IMG/VR virus record: IMGVR_UViG_3300025070_002351
Location: 1 to 29,705 of that record
DNA length: 29,705 bases
Strand: one strand, 5' to 3'
From: a virus
Part shown: piece after piece, positions 1-7,716 of the stretch
How positions within the stretch are numbered: position 1 is the first letter of the stretch
Layout of the letters: every line of letters starts with the position of its first letter
Made by a program: the position numbers and the translations under genes
Notes under the pieces: generated by a model
The model's database searches: none
What the model saw: only the letters and a program-made list of their open reading frames with translations
Told to the model about the DNA's origin: nothing

Positions 1-336
1 ATATACAAATTCAAATACCTTATTCTTTTTCTTTCTCGCATTAGGCGGTTTCAAATAAGGATGAAATTGTATTTTACCTGTACCACAGGCACTTAATAGT
101 AACCATTGTAGTTCAGGATGTTTGCTAACTTCACTAAATTGGTAGTTTACCAGTTCGTTTGTCATGAATATATAGTTTGCGGCATCTCTGCCTTGCACAC
201 TACTACAATACCTCATCATCATCCAGGCACTAAAGGCTTTTTTACCTTCATCCGTTAGGTTATTATAAAAGTTTCTATCCTTTTTGTCAATCGCCGCCAT
301 TATATCTTTTAACGGAATTTGAGGTTTCTTAGGCAT
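1..336 (-). CDS. 62: Sliding-clamp-loader small subunit (gp62-like), 3' part cut by window edge
   Basis: The first 112 codons of this gene are visible and the reading frame is still open at base 1. The N-terminal part (MPKKPQIPLKDIMAAIDKKD) and a Trp/Leu-rich stretch (FMTNELVNYQF, then PELQWLLLSACG) resemble the small clamp-loader subunits of marine T4-like phages as I recall them. That subunit works with the gp44 ATPase to load the gp45 clamp on DNA. Start choice: the ATG at 336-334 shares one base with the stop of the upstream apt gene (TAATG) and has a GGAG ribosome-binding site 5 bases upstream. Its place at the end of the metabolic cassette, pointing out of the window, fits a replication cluster continuing to the left. 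The family is poorly conserved, so a different small replication protein cannot be excluded. Confidence 0.55.
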   Translation of the reverse strand, partial: MPKKPQIPLKDIMAAIDKKDRNFYNNLTDEGKKAFSAWMMMRYCSSVQGRDAANYIFMTNELVNYQFSEVSKHPELQWLLLSACGTGKIQFHPYLKPPNARKKKNKVFEFVY

Positions 337-950
337 TATTCTCCTTCGAACTCAACAAGAGTTTCTACATTATAGCCTTCTTTCTCTATTATAGCACTTC
401 CTTCTAAATCGGGCAAGTCCACAACTGCTAAAACTAAAATATTTTCTCTAGGAACATTCCAGCACTGACAAATTAAACTTGCTATTGCTAGGGCAGTTCC
501 TCCTGTTGCAATTAAATCATCTACAATGACAATCTTATCTGTTGGTTTCAAATTGCTGTTTTGTTGTATATGCAATGTTGCTTCACCATATTCTAATTTG
601 TAATTTCTTTGATATGTAGGGTTAGGCAACTTACCAGGTTTCCTTGCAAGTATTAAAGGCAATTCCATATCTCTTGCTACTGGAGAAGCAAACACAAACC
701 CTCTGCTTTCTATCGCAACTAACTTTGTTGCATTGAATTGCATACATGCTTTAGTAATGTCAATACATGCTTTATTGAACGCCTGTGGCGTTTCTAACAT
801 GCTTGTGATATCTCTAAATTGTATTCCTTCTTTTGGAAAATTAGGTACTGTTCTAATCGCTTCTTTTAAATCCATTTTATTTCTTGACTCTTCAAGTTCC
901 TTTAACTGCGGGTATCTGGAATAGGCAGGATGATTATACTTAGTATCCAT
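336..950 (-). CDS. apt: Adenine phosphoribosyltransferase
   Basis: Purine salvage enzyme converting adenine and PRPP to AMP and pyrophosphate, expected in the host cytoplasm. The PRPP-binding loop is clear (VIVDDLIATGGTA), as are the family stretches IESRGFVFASPVA, ARKPGKLP and the N-terminal FPKEGIQFRDITS. Three starts are possible. I chose the ATG at 950, which overlaps the metK stop as TAATG, the same junction used by the neighbouring genes. A longer form starts at 974 with a weak AAGAAG upstream. A shorter form starts at 875, close to the usual bacterial Apt N terminus. The residues ahead of the enzyme core are not typical of Apt. It follows metK and mazG directly, so it is probably part of one nucleotide/methyl-donor transcription unit. 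Pyrophosphate and AMP recycling during DNA synthesis is the plausible role. Confidence 0.9.
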   Translation of the reverse strand: MDTKYNHPAYSRYPQLKELEESRNKMDLKEAIRTVPNFPKEGIQFRDITSMLETPQAFNKACIDITKACMQFNATKLVAIESRGFVFASPVARDMELPLILARKPGKLPNPTYQRNYKLEYGEATLHIQQNSNLKPTDKIVIVDDLIATGGTALAIASLICQCWNVPRENILVLAVVDLPDLEGSAIIEKEGYNVETLVEFEGE

Positions 951-2041
951 TAGAATATATTTACTTTTTCCCATGGCATATCTTCTTTACCAAAGTGTCC
1001 ATAGTTAGTTGTAGTAGTTAAGTCTAAATCAAATAAATTAAATTTTTCAATTATACCTTTTGGTGTTAAATCAATGTTGTTCATAAAATAATCTGCAAAC
1101 TCTTTTCTTACTTCACCATCTGCATATACATATATACTAGTTGGTTCTTTTACACCAATAGCATAACTTAATTGTACTGTGGCATTTTTTGCCTTGCCAC
1201 TTGCTACAATATTCTTTGCTAAGTAACGTGCCATATAAGCCGCACTTCTGTCTACCTTAGTACAATCTTTACCACTAAATGCTCCACCACCATGAGGTGC
1301 ATAACCACCATATGTATCTACAATAATTTTTCTTCCTGTTAATCCTGTATCACCATCTGGACCACCTATAACAAATCTACCTGTTGGGTTGATTAACCAT
1401 TTTGAATGTAATAAATCTACTTTGTCTTTAACAACAGGCAGTATTATATCTATAACCTTTTCTCTAACTTCTTCTATACTTAATTCATCACTATGTTGTG
1501 TACTACATACTATAGTTTTAATATCTATTGGCTGTCCTACTTTATCATAATTAAATGTGACTTGTGCTTTACTATCAGGACCTAACCAATCTCCCCCATT
1601 GCGTCTAGTATTTTCTAATGCTTTGAGTATCTCATGACTGTAATATATTGCACTAGGCATATGATTTGGTGTCTCATCACATGCATAACCAAACATAAGA
1701 CCTTGATCTCCTGCTCCTAAGTCATCAGTACCTAATGCAATGTCTGGACTTTGGCCATGTAATTCATTATATACTTTTAGTTTTTCCCAATGAAACCCAT
1801 CTTGTTCGTATCCTATATCTTGTACAACTGCTCTTACAATATCTTCAATTTCATCTTTATCAAACTTATCACTTTTGAATTCACCAGCAAGTGTAACCAT
1901 ATTGGTTGTTACTAAAGTTTCAACAGCCGCCCTATGATTTATATTTTTATCTATTAAATAAGTTGCGACAGCATCAGATATTTGATCTGATATTTTATCT
2001 GGATGTCCGCTACTTACACTTTCACTTGTAAATTCATACAT
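950..2041 (-). CDS. metK: S-adenosylmethionine synthetase
   Basis: Makes S-adenosylmethionine from methionine and ATP. At 363 residues it is slightly shorter than typical bacterial MetK (about 380-400) but looks complete. Visible signatures are SGHPDKISDQISDA near residue 11 (with the active-site His), GAGDQGLMFGYA near 109, DTGLTGRKI near 231, the glycine-rich GGGAFSGKD near 251, and a standard C-terminal NYGHFGKEDMPWEK. The ATG overlaps the mazG stop by one base (TAATG). Phage MetK could supply methyl donor for DNA or RNA methylation or change host methionine flux; the window shows no methyltransferase, so the consumer is unknown. No key residue appears to be missing. Confidence 0.96.
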   Translation of the reverse strand: MYEFTSESVSSGHPDKISDQISDAVATYLIDKNINHRAAVETLVTTNMVTLAGEFKSDKFDKDEIEDIVRAVVQDIGYEQDGFHWEKLKVYNELHGQSPDIALGTDDLGAGDQGLMFGYACDETPNHMPSAIYYSHEILKALENTRRNGGDWLGPDSKAQVTFNYDKVGQPIDIKTIVCSTQHSDELSIEEVREKVIDIILPVVKDKVDLLHSKWLINPTGRFVIGGPDGDTGLTGRKIIVDTYGGYAPHGGGAFSGKDCTKVDRSAAYMARYLAKNIVASGKAKNATVQLSYAIGVKEPTSIYVYADGEVRKEFADYFMNNIDLTPKGIIEKFNLFDLDLTTTTNYGHFGKEDMPWEKVNIF

Positions 2042-2364
2042 TAATTGTCTCCTTCTTTTACAAAGATACCATCTATCATTTTACCTTTGCGATCTTTTAT
2101 ATCATCATATGCTACTTGCAAACATTCTTCCATACTAATATTATTTCTTTTCATAATATTAATCATTACAACTAACATGTCACCTAAGTCGTCTCTAATA
2201 TCGTTACCTTTACAGACATTATCTGATAACTCTCCCATTTCTTGTAGTAGTTTTAATACTTGATCTTTATCAGTTGCTCCTTCTATAAGATTTCTATCTG
2301 TATGCCATTGTTCTACTAGTTCAACTAGTTCAGGCAAGTTCCATTGTTCATTAATGCTATTCAT
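2041..2364 (-). CDS. mazG: MazG-like nucleotide pyrophosphohydrolase
   Basis: A 107-residue single-domain all-alpha NTP pyrophosphatase of the MazG type. The metal-binding signature is visible as LLQEMGELSD (residues about 39-48) followed by DDLGDMLVVMINI (about 58-70), the usual E-x-x-E and D-x-x-G-D arrangement. Members hydrolyse (d)NTPs to the monophosphates. Cyanophage and other marine phage MazG proteins are widespread auxiliary genes, proposed to act on the nucleotide pool or on alarmone levels. The start at 2364 overlaps the stop of the upstream fusion gene as TAATG. Together with apt it suggests a nucleotide-recycling cassette. Confidence 0.85.
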   Translation of the reverse strand: MNSINEQWNLPELVELVEQWHTDRNLIEGATDKDQVLKLLQEMGELSDNVCKGNDIRDDLGDMLVVMINIMKRNNISMEECLQVAYDDIKDRKGKMIDGIFVKEGDN

Positions 2365-3170
2365 TATAATTTTCCTTTTTGTTTCATTTCTTTACGAATT
2401 TTAGTTGCACTGATGCTTTCAATGTCTGCATCTAATACTTCCTGCTCTACCTTATACCCTACATCTCTACCATATGTAATATTCATTATGTTAGGAACTG
2501 GATAACATCTAAACTTACCTGCATATTCATATAGTTCTTGTTCTATATTTTCACATATATCTTCAGGTGACCAAGGATTATTATCGTTCAAAGGCATGTC
2601 TCTTACAAGTATTGCAACTTGTCCATGTTTATCTAATGCTTTTTCAAATAATGCCTTATGGCCTGCATGGAACGGTTGGAACCTTCCTAACATTTGTGTA
2701 GTTGGTAGTTTTGGTTGGAATTCGTGATCTTTTATATCAACAGCAATAAGTTTTGCCCATTGTTCTATTTTATCTTCTTCCCACCAGTCATCTTCAGTAA
2801 TATGTACATTCACATCAACTTCTGTTTGATTAGTAGGCTTTTCAAATATAAGATTTGTATCTTCAAATCTACCTTTTTCTATAGTATCCATAAAAATTAA
2901 ATACTCAGGCATAAATGTTTTTTGTAATTCATTTGTGGGGCAAACAAAATCAGCAACACCATACCTTCCTTTTGCTACACTTTTTCTTGTGTAATCCTGC
3001 ATACGTTTCATTTGCCTTGCACGGCCTTTGTTTGTAAAGTCCCAGTCCTTAAACTTTGACCTTATTTCGTCTGCATTATAAAAATCTGCATTACCTAGTA
3101 CTTCTACTAGTTTAGTTGCTAACGTTGTTTTACCTGATCCAGGTAATCCACATATTAATATTCTTTTCAT
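2364..3170 (-). CDS. APS-kinase-like / NMN-adenylyltransferase-like fusion protein
   Basis: Two nucleotide-binding domains are joined in 268 residues. Residues 1 to about 130 are a P-loop kinase (CGLPGSGKTTLA at 7-18; NADEIR near 32-37) whose spacing and the FVCP and KGRFED stretches resemble adenylylsulfate kinases. Residues about 158-268 are a HxGH nucleotidyltransferase: LGRFQPFHAGH at 161-171 and ISATKIRKEM at 253-262. The GRFQPFHxGH form is typical of nicotinamide-mononucleotide adenylyltransferases (NadM/NadR type). NadR also joins a kinase to an NMN adenylyltransferase, but in the opposite domain order. The gene sits immediately before mazG-metK-apt and its ATG abuts the stop of the gene upstream. 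The enzymatic substrates are inferred, not shown; NAD(+) salvage or sulfate activation are the two main options. Confidence 0.75.
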   Translation of the reverse strand: MKRILICGLPGSGKTTLATKLVEVLGNADFYNADEIRSKFKDWDFTNKGRARQMKRMQDYTRKSVAKGRYGVADFVCPTNELQKTFMPEYLIFMDTIEKGRFEDTNLIFEKPTNQTEVDVNVHITEDDWWEEDKIEQWAKLIAVDIKDHEFQPKLPTTQMLGRFQPFHAGHKALFEKALDKHGQVAILVRDMPLNDNNPWSPEDICENIEQELYEYAGKFRCYPVPNIMNITYGRDVGYKVEQEVLDADIESISATKIRKEMKQKGKL

Positions 3171-3938
3171 TTATTCCCTATTTTCACGTTCCCACTCAGC
3201 ATTGTCGTCGAAGTCTTCCCAATAGTCTTTTAAGTTTTCATACATCAGTTCCTGACTATCATGCCACTTAGTATTTAACCAACCAACTTCTGCATCATAA
3301 CTTTTACCGGTAGTGTCATTGTAATCGTAATCACAGTCTAATTCTTCCTTATCGTAAAATACATTATCAATAAATTCTGCTAAGTTTGTTTCTACAACAC
3401 CATAACCTAATTTAAACTCGTCAAATGGTTCGTCAGTATCTACAAACCATGCACCGAAACTGCCTTTTTCTGAACTATGAAATGCTAAAACAGGAACATA
3501 CTCGTTACCATCCTCGTCTTTTTCATTTACTACTTCTGGTTCTTCACTACTAAAGTATCCGCCTTCTCTGCCATATACATGAATCCCTTCTCCATCATAT
3601 ACTTCTTTATCATAGTCCCAATCATTTGAACCATCTGCTGGAACTTCGTATACCATAAACCCGCCATCTGCATAGGCACTATTAATGTGTTCAAAGTTAT
3701 CATTTTCCCACATGTAAAAATCTTCACCTGGTAATGCAGGATGTGGTATCCCTTCTGGGTCTAATAAAGCATCAGAATCTTCCTCCTCATTTGGGTCCCA
3801 GTCCTCTGCTTCTAAAACTGCATCAACAACTTCATCTTGTTTATCTGCATAATAACTAGCAAAAGAATTACTAACTTCTCCTAAAACAAGTTCTCCTCCG
3901 TATCTTCCGCCTTCAATTCTATATCTATGTTTTGCCAT
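3171..3938 (-). CDS. Acidic hypothetical protein
   Basis: I do not recognise this 255-residue protein. It is strongly acidic, with many Asp and Glu residues throughout (for example EAEDWDPNEEEDSD near residue 43), and rich in Tyr and Trp. There is no signal peptide, membrane segment or nucleotide-binding motif. The start at 3938 is supported by a full AGGAGG ribosome-binding site 7 bases upstream, one of the strongest in the window, which suggests high expression. It lies between an unknown gene and the kinase/nucleotidyltransferase fusion. The charge pattern would suit a nucleic-acid mimic or a binding partner for a basic protein, but that is speculation. Confidence 0.75.
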   Translation of the reverse strand: MAKHRYRIEGGRYGGELVLGEVSNSFASYYADKQDEVVDAVLEAEDWDPNEEEDSDALLDPEGIPHPALPGEDFYMWENDNFEHINSAYADGGFMVYEVPADGSNDWDYDKEVYDGEGIHVYGREGGYFSSEEPEVVNEKDEDGNEYVPVLAFHSSEKGSFGAWFVDTDEPFDEFKLGYGVVETNLAEFIDNVFYDKEELDCDYDYNDTTGKSYDAEVGWLNTKWHDSQELMYENLKDYWEDFDDNAEWERENRE

Positions 3939-3947
3939 ATTAGCCTC

Positions 3948-4445
3948 CTATAATAAATCTGCTATGTCAATATTTTTAATTTTTTTGTATTCTTTTATAA
4001 ACAATACACACTTTGGTTCTTCCTTATCTTCAAGTGGTACAACTAACATATGACCATTTTTAAGTTTAGGGAAAAACCATTTAACATCTTGATACACATT
4101 AGTAATTTGTATCTCTTCTGCTCTTGGCATCCAACTATGCATTGGATTAAGTGCAGGTGTTAAAAACCCTCTATTATTCAAACTTGCTAATGGTATTATT
4201 TCTAAATCTGCAAACTCTTCATCACAAGTTAGTATGCTCCAATCCATAGGCATTTGAATATTATGCTCTCCTATCTGCAAACAAATAGCAGGAGCATGAA
4301 AACTTTCTAAAAATATTAATGGTAAGAAGTAGTAGTCTTGAAATTCTTCATCTCCTCCATCAAAGACACAGTATCTAATATCCTCAATCTGATCTGGCAC
4401 ACAATCTATATCGTATGGTTTATTTTCTAATGTTAATATTTTCAT
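3948..4445 (-). CDS. Hypothetical protein translationally coupled to UvsW
   Basis: A 165-residue protein without a motif that I can assign. It begins MKILTLENKPYDIDC, contains a hydrophobic central run (LPLIFLESFHAPAI) and ends in a basic/hydrophobic segment. The hydrophobic run is short and looks like a buried strand rather than a membrane span. The start ATG overlaps the uvsW stop as ATGA, so translation should depend on reading of uvsW. Tight coupling to a recombination helicase hints at a DNA-metabolism accessory role, but nothing in the protein itself shows this. Confidence 0.75.
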   Translation of the reverse strand: MKILTLENKPYDIDCVPDQIEDIRYCVFDGGDEEFQDYYFLPLIFLESFHAPAICLQIGEHNIQMPMDWSILTCDEEFADLEIIPLASLNNRGFLTPALNPMHSWMPRAEEIQITNVYQDVKWFFPKLKNGHMLVVPLEDKEEPKCVLFIKEYKKIKNIDIADLL

Positions 4446-5899
4446 TTATATTCCACCTTGGTTACTTGAAAAGGAAATCCTTGTTCTCGGTAGAAGGCTT
4501 TCCTTTTCGTTAAATGCCTTTTACTGTATTTTAAATTGCTAGTTAAGTCTACTACATTAAGATAATCCTTATCTTCTGCTTTCCTAATGCCTCTACCTAT
4601 ACTTTGTATTACTCTAACAAAACTTTTGCCTGGTTCTAGTAATACTAAATTAAATATTCTTGGTATATTAATACCCACTGCCGCCACACCATATGTTGCA
4701 ACAATAACCTTATTGTCTAATTCTGATATCTCATCATATTCTGTTTGCCTATCTTTTTGCTTCATTGTACCGGAAACAAAAACCCAGTCATCATTTAATT
4801 CCCCTAAGGCTTCTCCAGTTGCGATTCTATCTATTAGAACCAATGTATTTCCATTTACAGAAAGTCCTTTTATTATTTCTGAGATATGTTTTATTCTTTT
4901 TTCATCTGTAACTAACCATTTAAGTTCTTGTGCATAGTTACTGAATCCCATCATACCATCTTGTAGTTGGAATATATTGATGTCTAAGTTTGCTAGTACA
5001 CCCATATCCTGTAGTTCTTTACTACTCATTTTACCAACTACTGGGCCTAAACTACATACACAGCCAACTGCTTCATATTCATCTTTTGGGATAGTACCTG
5101 TTAGTCCCCATCTAACTGGAACATTTTTAAATGGACCACTTAATAAATTTCTTAAAACATCTGCTTTTGCTTTATGTACTTCGTCAACCATAATACATAC
5201 AACATCATCTAAAAACTCATCTATTGGAAATGGAGTTTCTCCTGCTTTAGTTTTCTTTTCTAATACTGCTAAACTTTGCCAAGTACAAATTGTGTGCTGT
5301 TTATCATATTGTTTTCTATCCCCAAACAATACTCCAACATCTAATCCCATATTAATATAGTCTTTTTCTGTTTGTACTACTAAGTCTTTATTAGGAACAA
5401 TAACAATAGTTCTGCCATACTCCTCACACTTTTGACTTAGTACTGCTGTAATAAGTGTTTTACCTGCTCCTGTGGCAATCTCTTGTACACTCTGTGGATT
5501 CTCTAGGAACTTGTTTATAACATCTACTTGATAGTCCCTTAATATAATAGGTTCTCCTCCTGCAGGATGTTTCTCAGGCCATTTAACATGATCATAACTT
5601 GTTTGTGCAACAGCATCAAAATTAAATTCCCATGCTTGTCGCATATCCTTAACTTCAATCTCATAGCCATCGCCAGTTACAATAGGTAACAGTTTATCTA
5701 ATATATGAAAATATGTTCTGCCACCTATATCACAGAACCTCACGCATCCATCCCATCTGCCTAGTTTATATGCTGGCATATGATATGCATAAGGTAAAAA
5801 ATACTTACAGGCATCTGAAATCTTACGTCTGGTCTTAACGTCAAGTCCTGTGAACCTGACGTTTACCTCGTCCTTAATTTCTAAAACACATTTTCCCAT
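4442..5899 (-). CDS. uvsW: UvsW-type superfamily 2 helicase
   Basis: A 485-residue ATP-dependent helicase close in size to T4 UvsW (about 500). Order of motifs: an N-terminal DNA-binding part, RDYQVDVI near 121, Walker A ATGAGKT near 142-148, DEVH box (MVDEVHKA) near 238-245, GLTGT, and a C-terminal motif VI (QSIGRGIRK). In T4, UvsW branch-migrates and unwinds recombination intermediates and R-loops, helping the switch from origin- to recombination-dependent replication. A sigma70-like promoter (5905-5934) ends 5 bp before this ATG, so the transcript from it would be leaderless or nearly so. There is no clear Shine-Dalgarno sequence. It is the first gene of a run continuing to the clamp loader. 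Confidence 0.93.
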   Translation of the reverse strand: MGKCVLEIKDEVNVRFTGLDVKTRRKISDACKYFLPYAYHMPAYKLGRWDGCVRFCDIGGRTYFHILDKLLPIVTGDGYEIEVKDMRQAWEFNFDAVAQTSYDHVKWPEKHPAGGEPIILRDYQVDVINKFLENPQSVQEIATGAGKTLITAVLSQKCEEYGRTIVIVPNKDLVVQTEKDYINMGLDVGVLFGDRKQYDKQHTICTWQSLAVLEKKTKAGETPFPIDEFLDDVVCIMVDEVHKAKADVLRNLLSGPFKNVPVRWGLTGTIPKDEYEAVGCVCSLGPVVGKMSSKELQDMGVLANLDINIFQLQDGMMGFSNYAQELKWLVTDEKRIKHISEIIKGLSVNGNTLVLIDRIATGEALGELNDDWVFVSGTMKQKDRQTEYDEISELDNKVIVATYGVAAVGINIPRIFNLVLLEPGKSFVRVIQSIGRGIRKAEDKDYLNVVDLTSNLKYSKRHLTKRKAFYREQGFPFQVTKVEYK

Positions 5900-5904
5900 A
5901 GTTT

Positions 5905-5934
5905 ATTATACTACCAATTGTACTGTAATGTCAA
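5905..5934 (-). promoter_or_regulatory. Sigma70-like promoter for uvsW
   Basis: Read on the minus strand: TTGACA (5934-5929), an 18-bp spacer, then TATAAT (5910-5905). Both hexamers are exact consensus. The -35 and most of the spacer lie inside the last codons and stop of the TonB receptor gene. The -10 ends 5 bp before the uvsW ATG, so the expected start of transcription falls at or next to the start codon. Confidence 0.75.
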
Positions 5935-7596
5935 GTTAATTTGTCTACCTTGGTTGTCATAGTAAGGTAATATCTCTACTTCTTCATCAGTAATGTTATC
6001 AATCGCAAAGTTTAGATTCATACCATTAGTAAATCTTTTTGTAATATACACACTAAGTTTTGTAAGATCTTCTAAAAACTCTTGTCCTACTGGGAGAACA
6101 TCGTAAGCACCAGGCTTTCTATCAAACTGTCCTGCATACTGAACTTTATAATTTACATCTTTAAACATTTGTTCCCATGTAATAACACCAACATACTCAG
6201 GTACTCTAGTTTGATCTGTGTCATTTACTTTTAAATCAATACTAAATGAATTCCACGTATTAGAAAATCTAATACCTTGTGTATCATATGAGCCTGAATT
6301 ATTATATTTTGCATTATAATAAATTGTTTCATTTACTTGATCAGTTAAAAGATTTCCATCTACATCATATGTAGCAGGAGAAACTAATACTGTTTCTGAA
6401 TATGATGACGTATATTCTATTGCTTCTTCAAATTCGTATTTAAAAATACTAATAGCACCAAACCCTATTTCATATCCAACTCCTTCCTCAGGAAGTAATT
6501 CATTATTTGGATCTACAAAAGCATCGCCATAAAGTTCATATAAGTTAGGCCTTCTATAACTAGTTCCTACATTAAAAAAGAACTGATCTTTTGCTATACC
6601 AAGTCTCATAGCATTTTGATCTTCGTTTCCGTATCTAATACCAAAGTTGTACTCTAATGCAAACTTGGCATTTATACTTAAAAAGGCACCGTAGTTATCT
6701 TGTTTTTGTTCCATGTATTGATCTTTGCTACCATCAACACCATAAGTGACATCTAATAAGTTAGATAATTTAACAGTATCGCCTGCTCTAAAAAAGTCTC
6801 TACTACTTTCATTTTGGTATGTACTAACACCTTCTGTAAAATATTCTGCTTTATCCTCTGATCTACCAATAGTAAAGAATTCGTTCCTAATACTTACAGT
6901 AAATCTTTCACCGTCCTGTAAGCAGTCGTTACTTTGTGACCAACTAGCAGTATAACAATTATCATAATCGTATGCATAATCTGTTGCATTTACATATAGT
7001 GTAAAGTCGCCTGCGTCTGCAATAATTTTTGCACTAGTATTTTCATAAGTATCTTCTTCTTCGTTATCGTTTCTAGCATGTTGCTTTACTGAAAAATCTG
7101 TAACTTGTATCCAGTTTGTAGGTGCTACTGACAGATATCTGTGAGATTGGTTTCCTAATCTTCCAGTTACACCTTTTTTAATTGTATCTGTAATTAAAAC
7201 TGTACCACCTATACTGCCTGAGCCATACATTACACTATTGGCTCCACTAATTACTTTAACGTCTTCGCCTGATACAATATCATGTGCAAAGTCATACCAA
7301 CCTGAACCAGGGGTATTTTGATGTATTCCGTTTTTATAAACTGCTGTATGAACTGATTGTGTTCCTCGTTCTCTATATAAAATATTACCGCCATAGCCTC
7401 CTGCTATATAGGCCACTTCTGGTATTAAAGTACTAATTAATTTAGTATCTGTAAGAGCATCTGTTTCTGTTTGTTTTACTTCTTGTGCAATAACAATTAC
7501 CTCTTCAATATCTTCAGCAAGTGCAAATGCTGTCCATAAAGGTAAAGTAATAACTATTGCAATCTTTACAATATTATCGTATAGAAATTTTTCCAT
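5911..7596 (-). CDS. TonB-dependent outer-membrane receptor carried by the phage
   Basis: A 561-residue protein with the full plan of a TonB-dependent transporter. Residues 1-27 are a signal peptide ending AFALA, followed at once by a TonB box (EEVIVIAQ, 31-38). The plug follows, with RERGTQSVHTAVYKNG near 75-90 and VISGANSVMYGSGSIGGT near 115-132. The barrel contains the family stretch YRRPNLYELYG near 347-357 and NITDEE near 534-539, and ends in Trp, as expected for barrel insertion. Cys214 and Cys225 could form a disulfide in an outer loop. The size is like BtuB-class receptors. The gene has its own terminator-like hairpin upstream, sigma70 promoter and AGGAGA ribosome-binding site (7605-7610). 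It should bring a scarce nutrient (siderophore iron, cobalamin or similar) across the host outer membrane. Superinfection exclusion by replacing a host receptor is an alternative. The substrate cannot be read from the sequence. Confidence 0.93.
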   Translation of the reverse strand: MEKFLYDNIVKIAIVITLPLWTAFALAEDIEEVIVIAQEVKQTETDALTDTKLISTLIPEVAYIAGGYGGNILYRERGTQSVHTAVYKNGIHQNTPGSGWYDFAHDIVSGEDVKVISGANSVMYGSGSIGGTVLITDTIKKGVTGRLGNQSHRYLSVAPTNWIQVTDFSVKQHARNDNEEEDTYENTSAKIIADAGDFTLYVNATDYAYDYDNCYTASWSQSNDCLQDGERFTVSIRNEFFTIGRSEDKAEYFTEGVSTYQNESSRDFFRAGDTVKLSNLLDVTYGVDGSKDQYMEQKQDNYGAFLSINAKFALEYNFGIRYGNEDQNAMRLGIAKDQFFFNVGTSYRRPNLYELYGDAFVDPNNELLPEEGVGYEIGFGAISIFKYEFEEAIEYTSSYSETVLVSPATYDVDGNLLTDQVNETIYYNAKYNNSGSYDTQGIRFSNTWNSFSIDLKVNDTDQTRVPEYVGVITWEQMFKDVNYKVQYAGQFDRKPGAYDVLPVGQEFLEDLTKLSVYITKRFTNGMNLNFAIDNITDEEVEILPYYDNQGRQINLTLQYNW

Positions 7597-7646
7597 GATC
7601 TATTTCTCCTGTGATGACTGATCAAAGTCGTAATTTATAAGTACTA

Positions 7647-7674
7647 ATTATACACTTAATATATATTTTGTCAA
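7647..7674 (-). promoter_or_regulatory. Consensus sigma70 promoter for the TonB receptor
   Basis: On the minus strand TTGACA (7674-7669), a 16-bp spacer and TATAAT (7652-7647), both hexamers exact. The expected transcription start is near 7640, giving a leader of about 45 bases with an AGGAGA ribosome-binding site at 7605-7610. It lies directly downstream of a hairpin terminator, so the receptor is an independently expressed unit, recognisable by unmodified host RNA polymerase. Confidence 0.85.
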
Positions 7675-7680
7675 GTGTTT

Positions 7681-7710
7681 AATAAGAGAAACCCCCAAAA
7701 AATTGGGGGC
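7681..7710 (-). terminator. Terminator-like hairpin after the AAA+ ATPase gene
   Basis: Perfect 7-bp stem on the minus strand, CCCCCAA (7709-7703) pairing with TTGGGGG (7698-7692) around a 4-base loop, followed by TTTCTCTTATT. The U-run is imperfect but the stem is strong. It insulates the TonB receptor unit from the upstream genes. Confidence 0.65.
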
Positions 7711-7716
7711 TTCAAA

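Noticed and set aside
4587-5360. Two plus-strand open frames over uvsW
   Set aside because: uvsW has all helicase motifs in the minus frame; the plus frames have no family features.
7632-7639. TATAAATT on the minus strand in the TonB receptor leader as a late promoter
   Set aside because: One mismatch at the last position and it lies where transcription from the consensus sigma70 promoter would begin; AT-rich chance match is likely.
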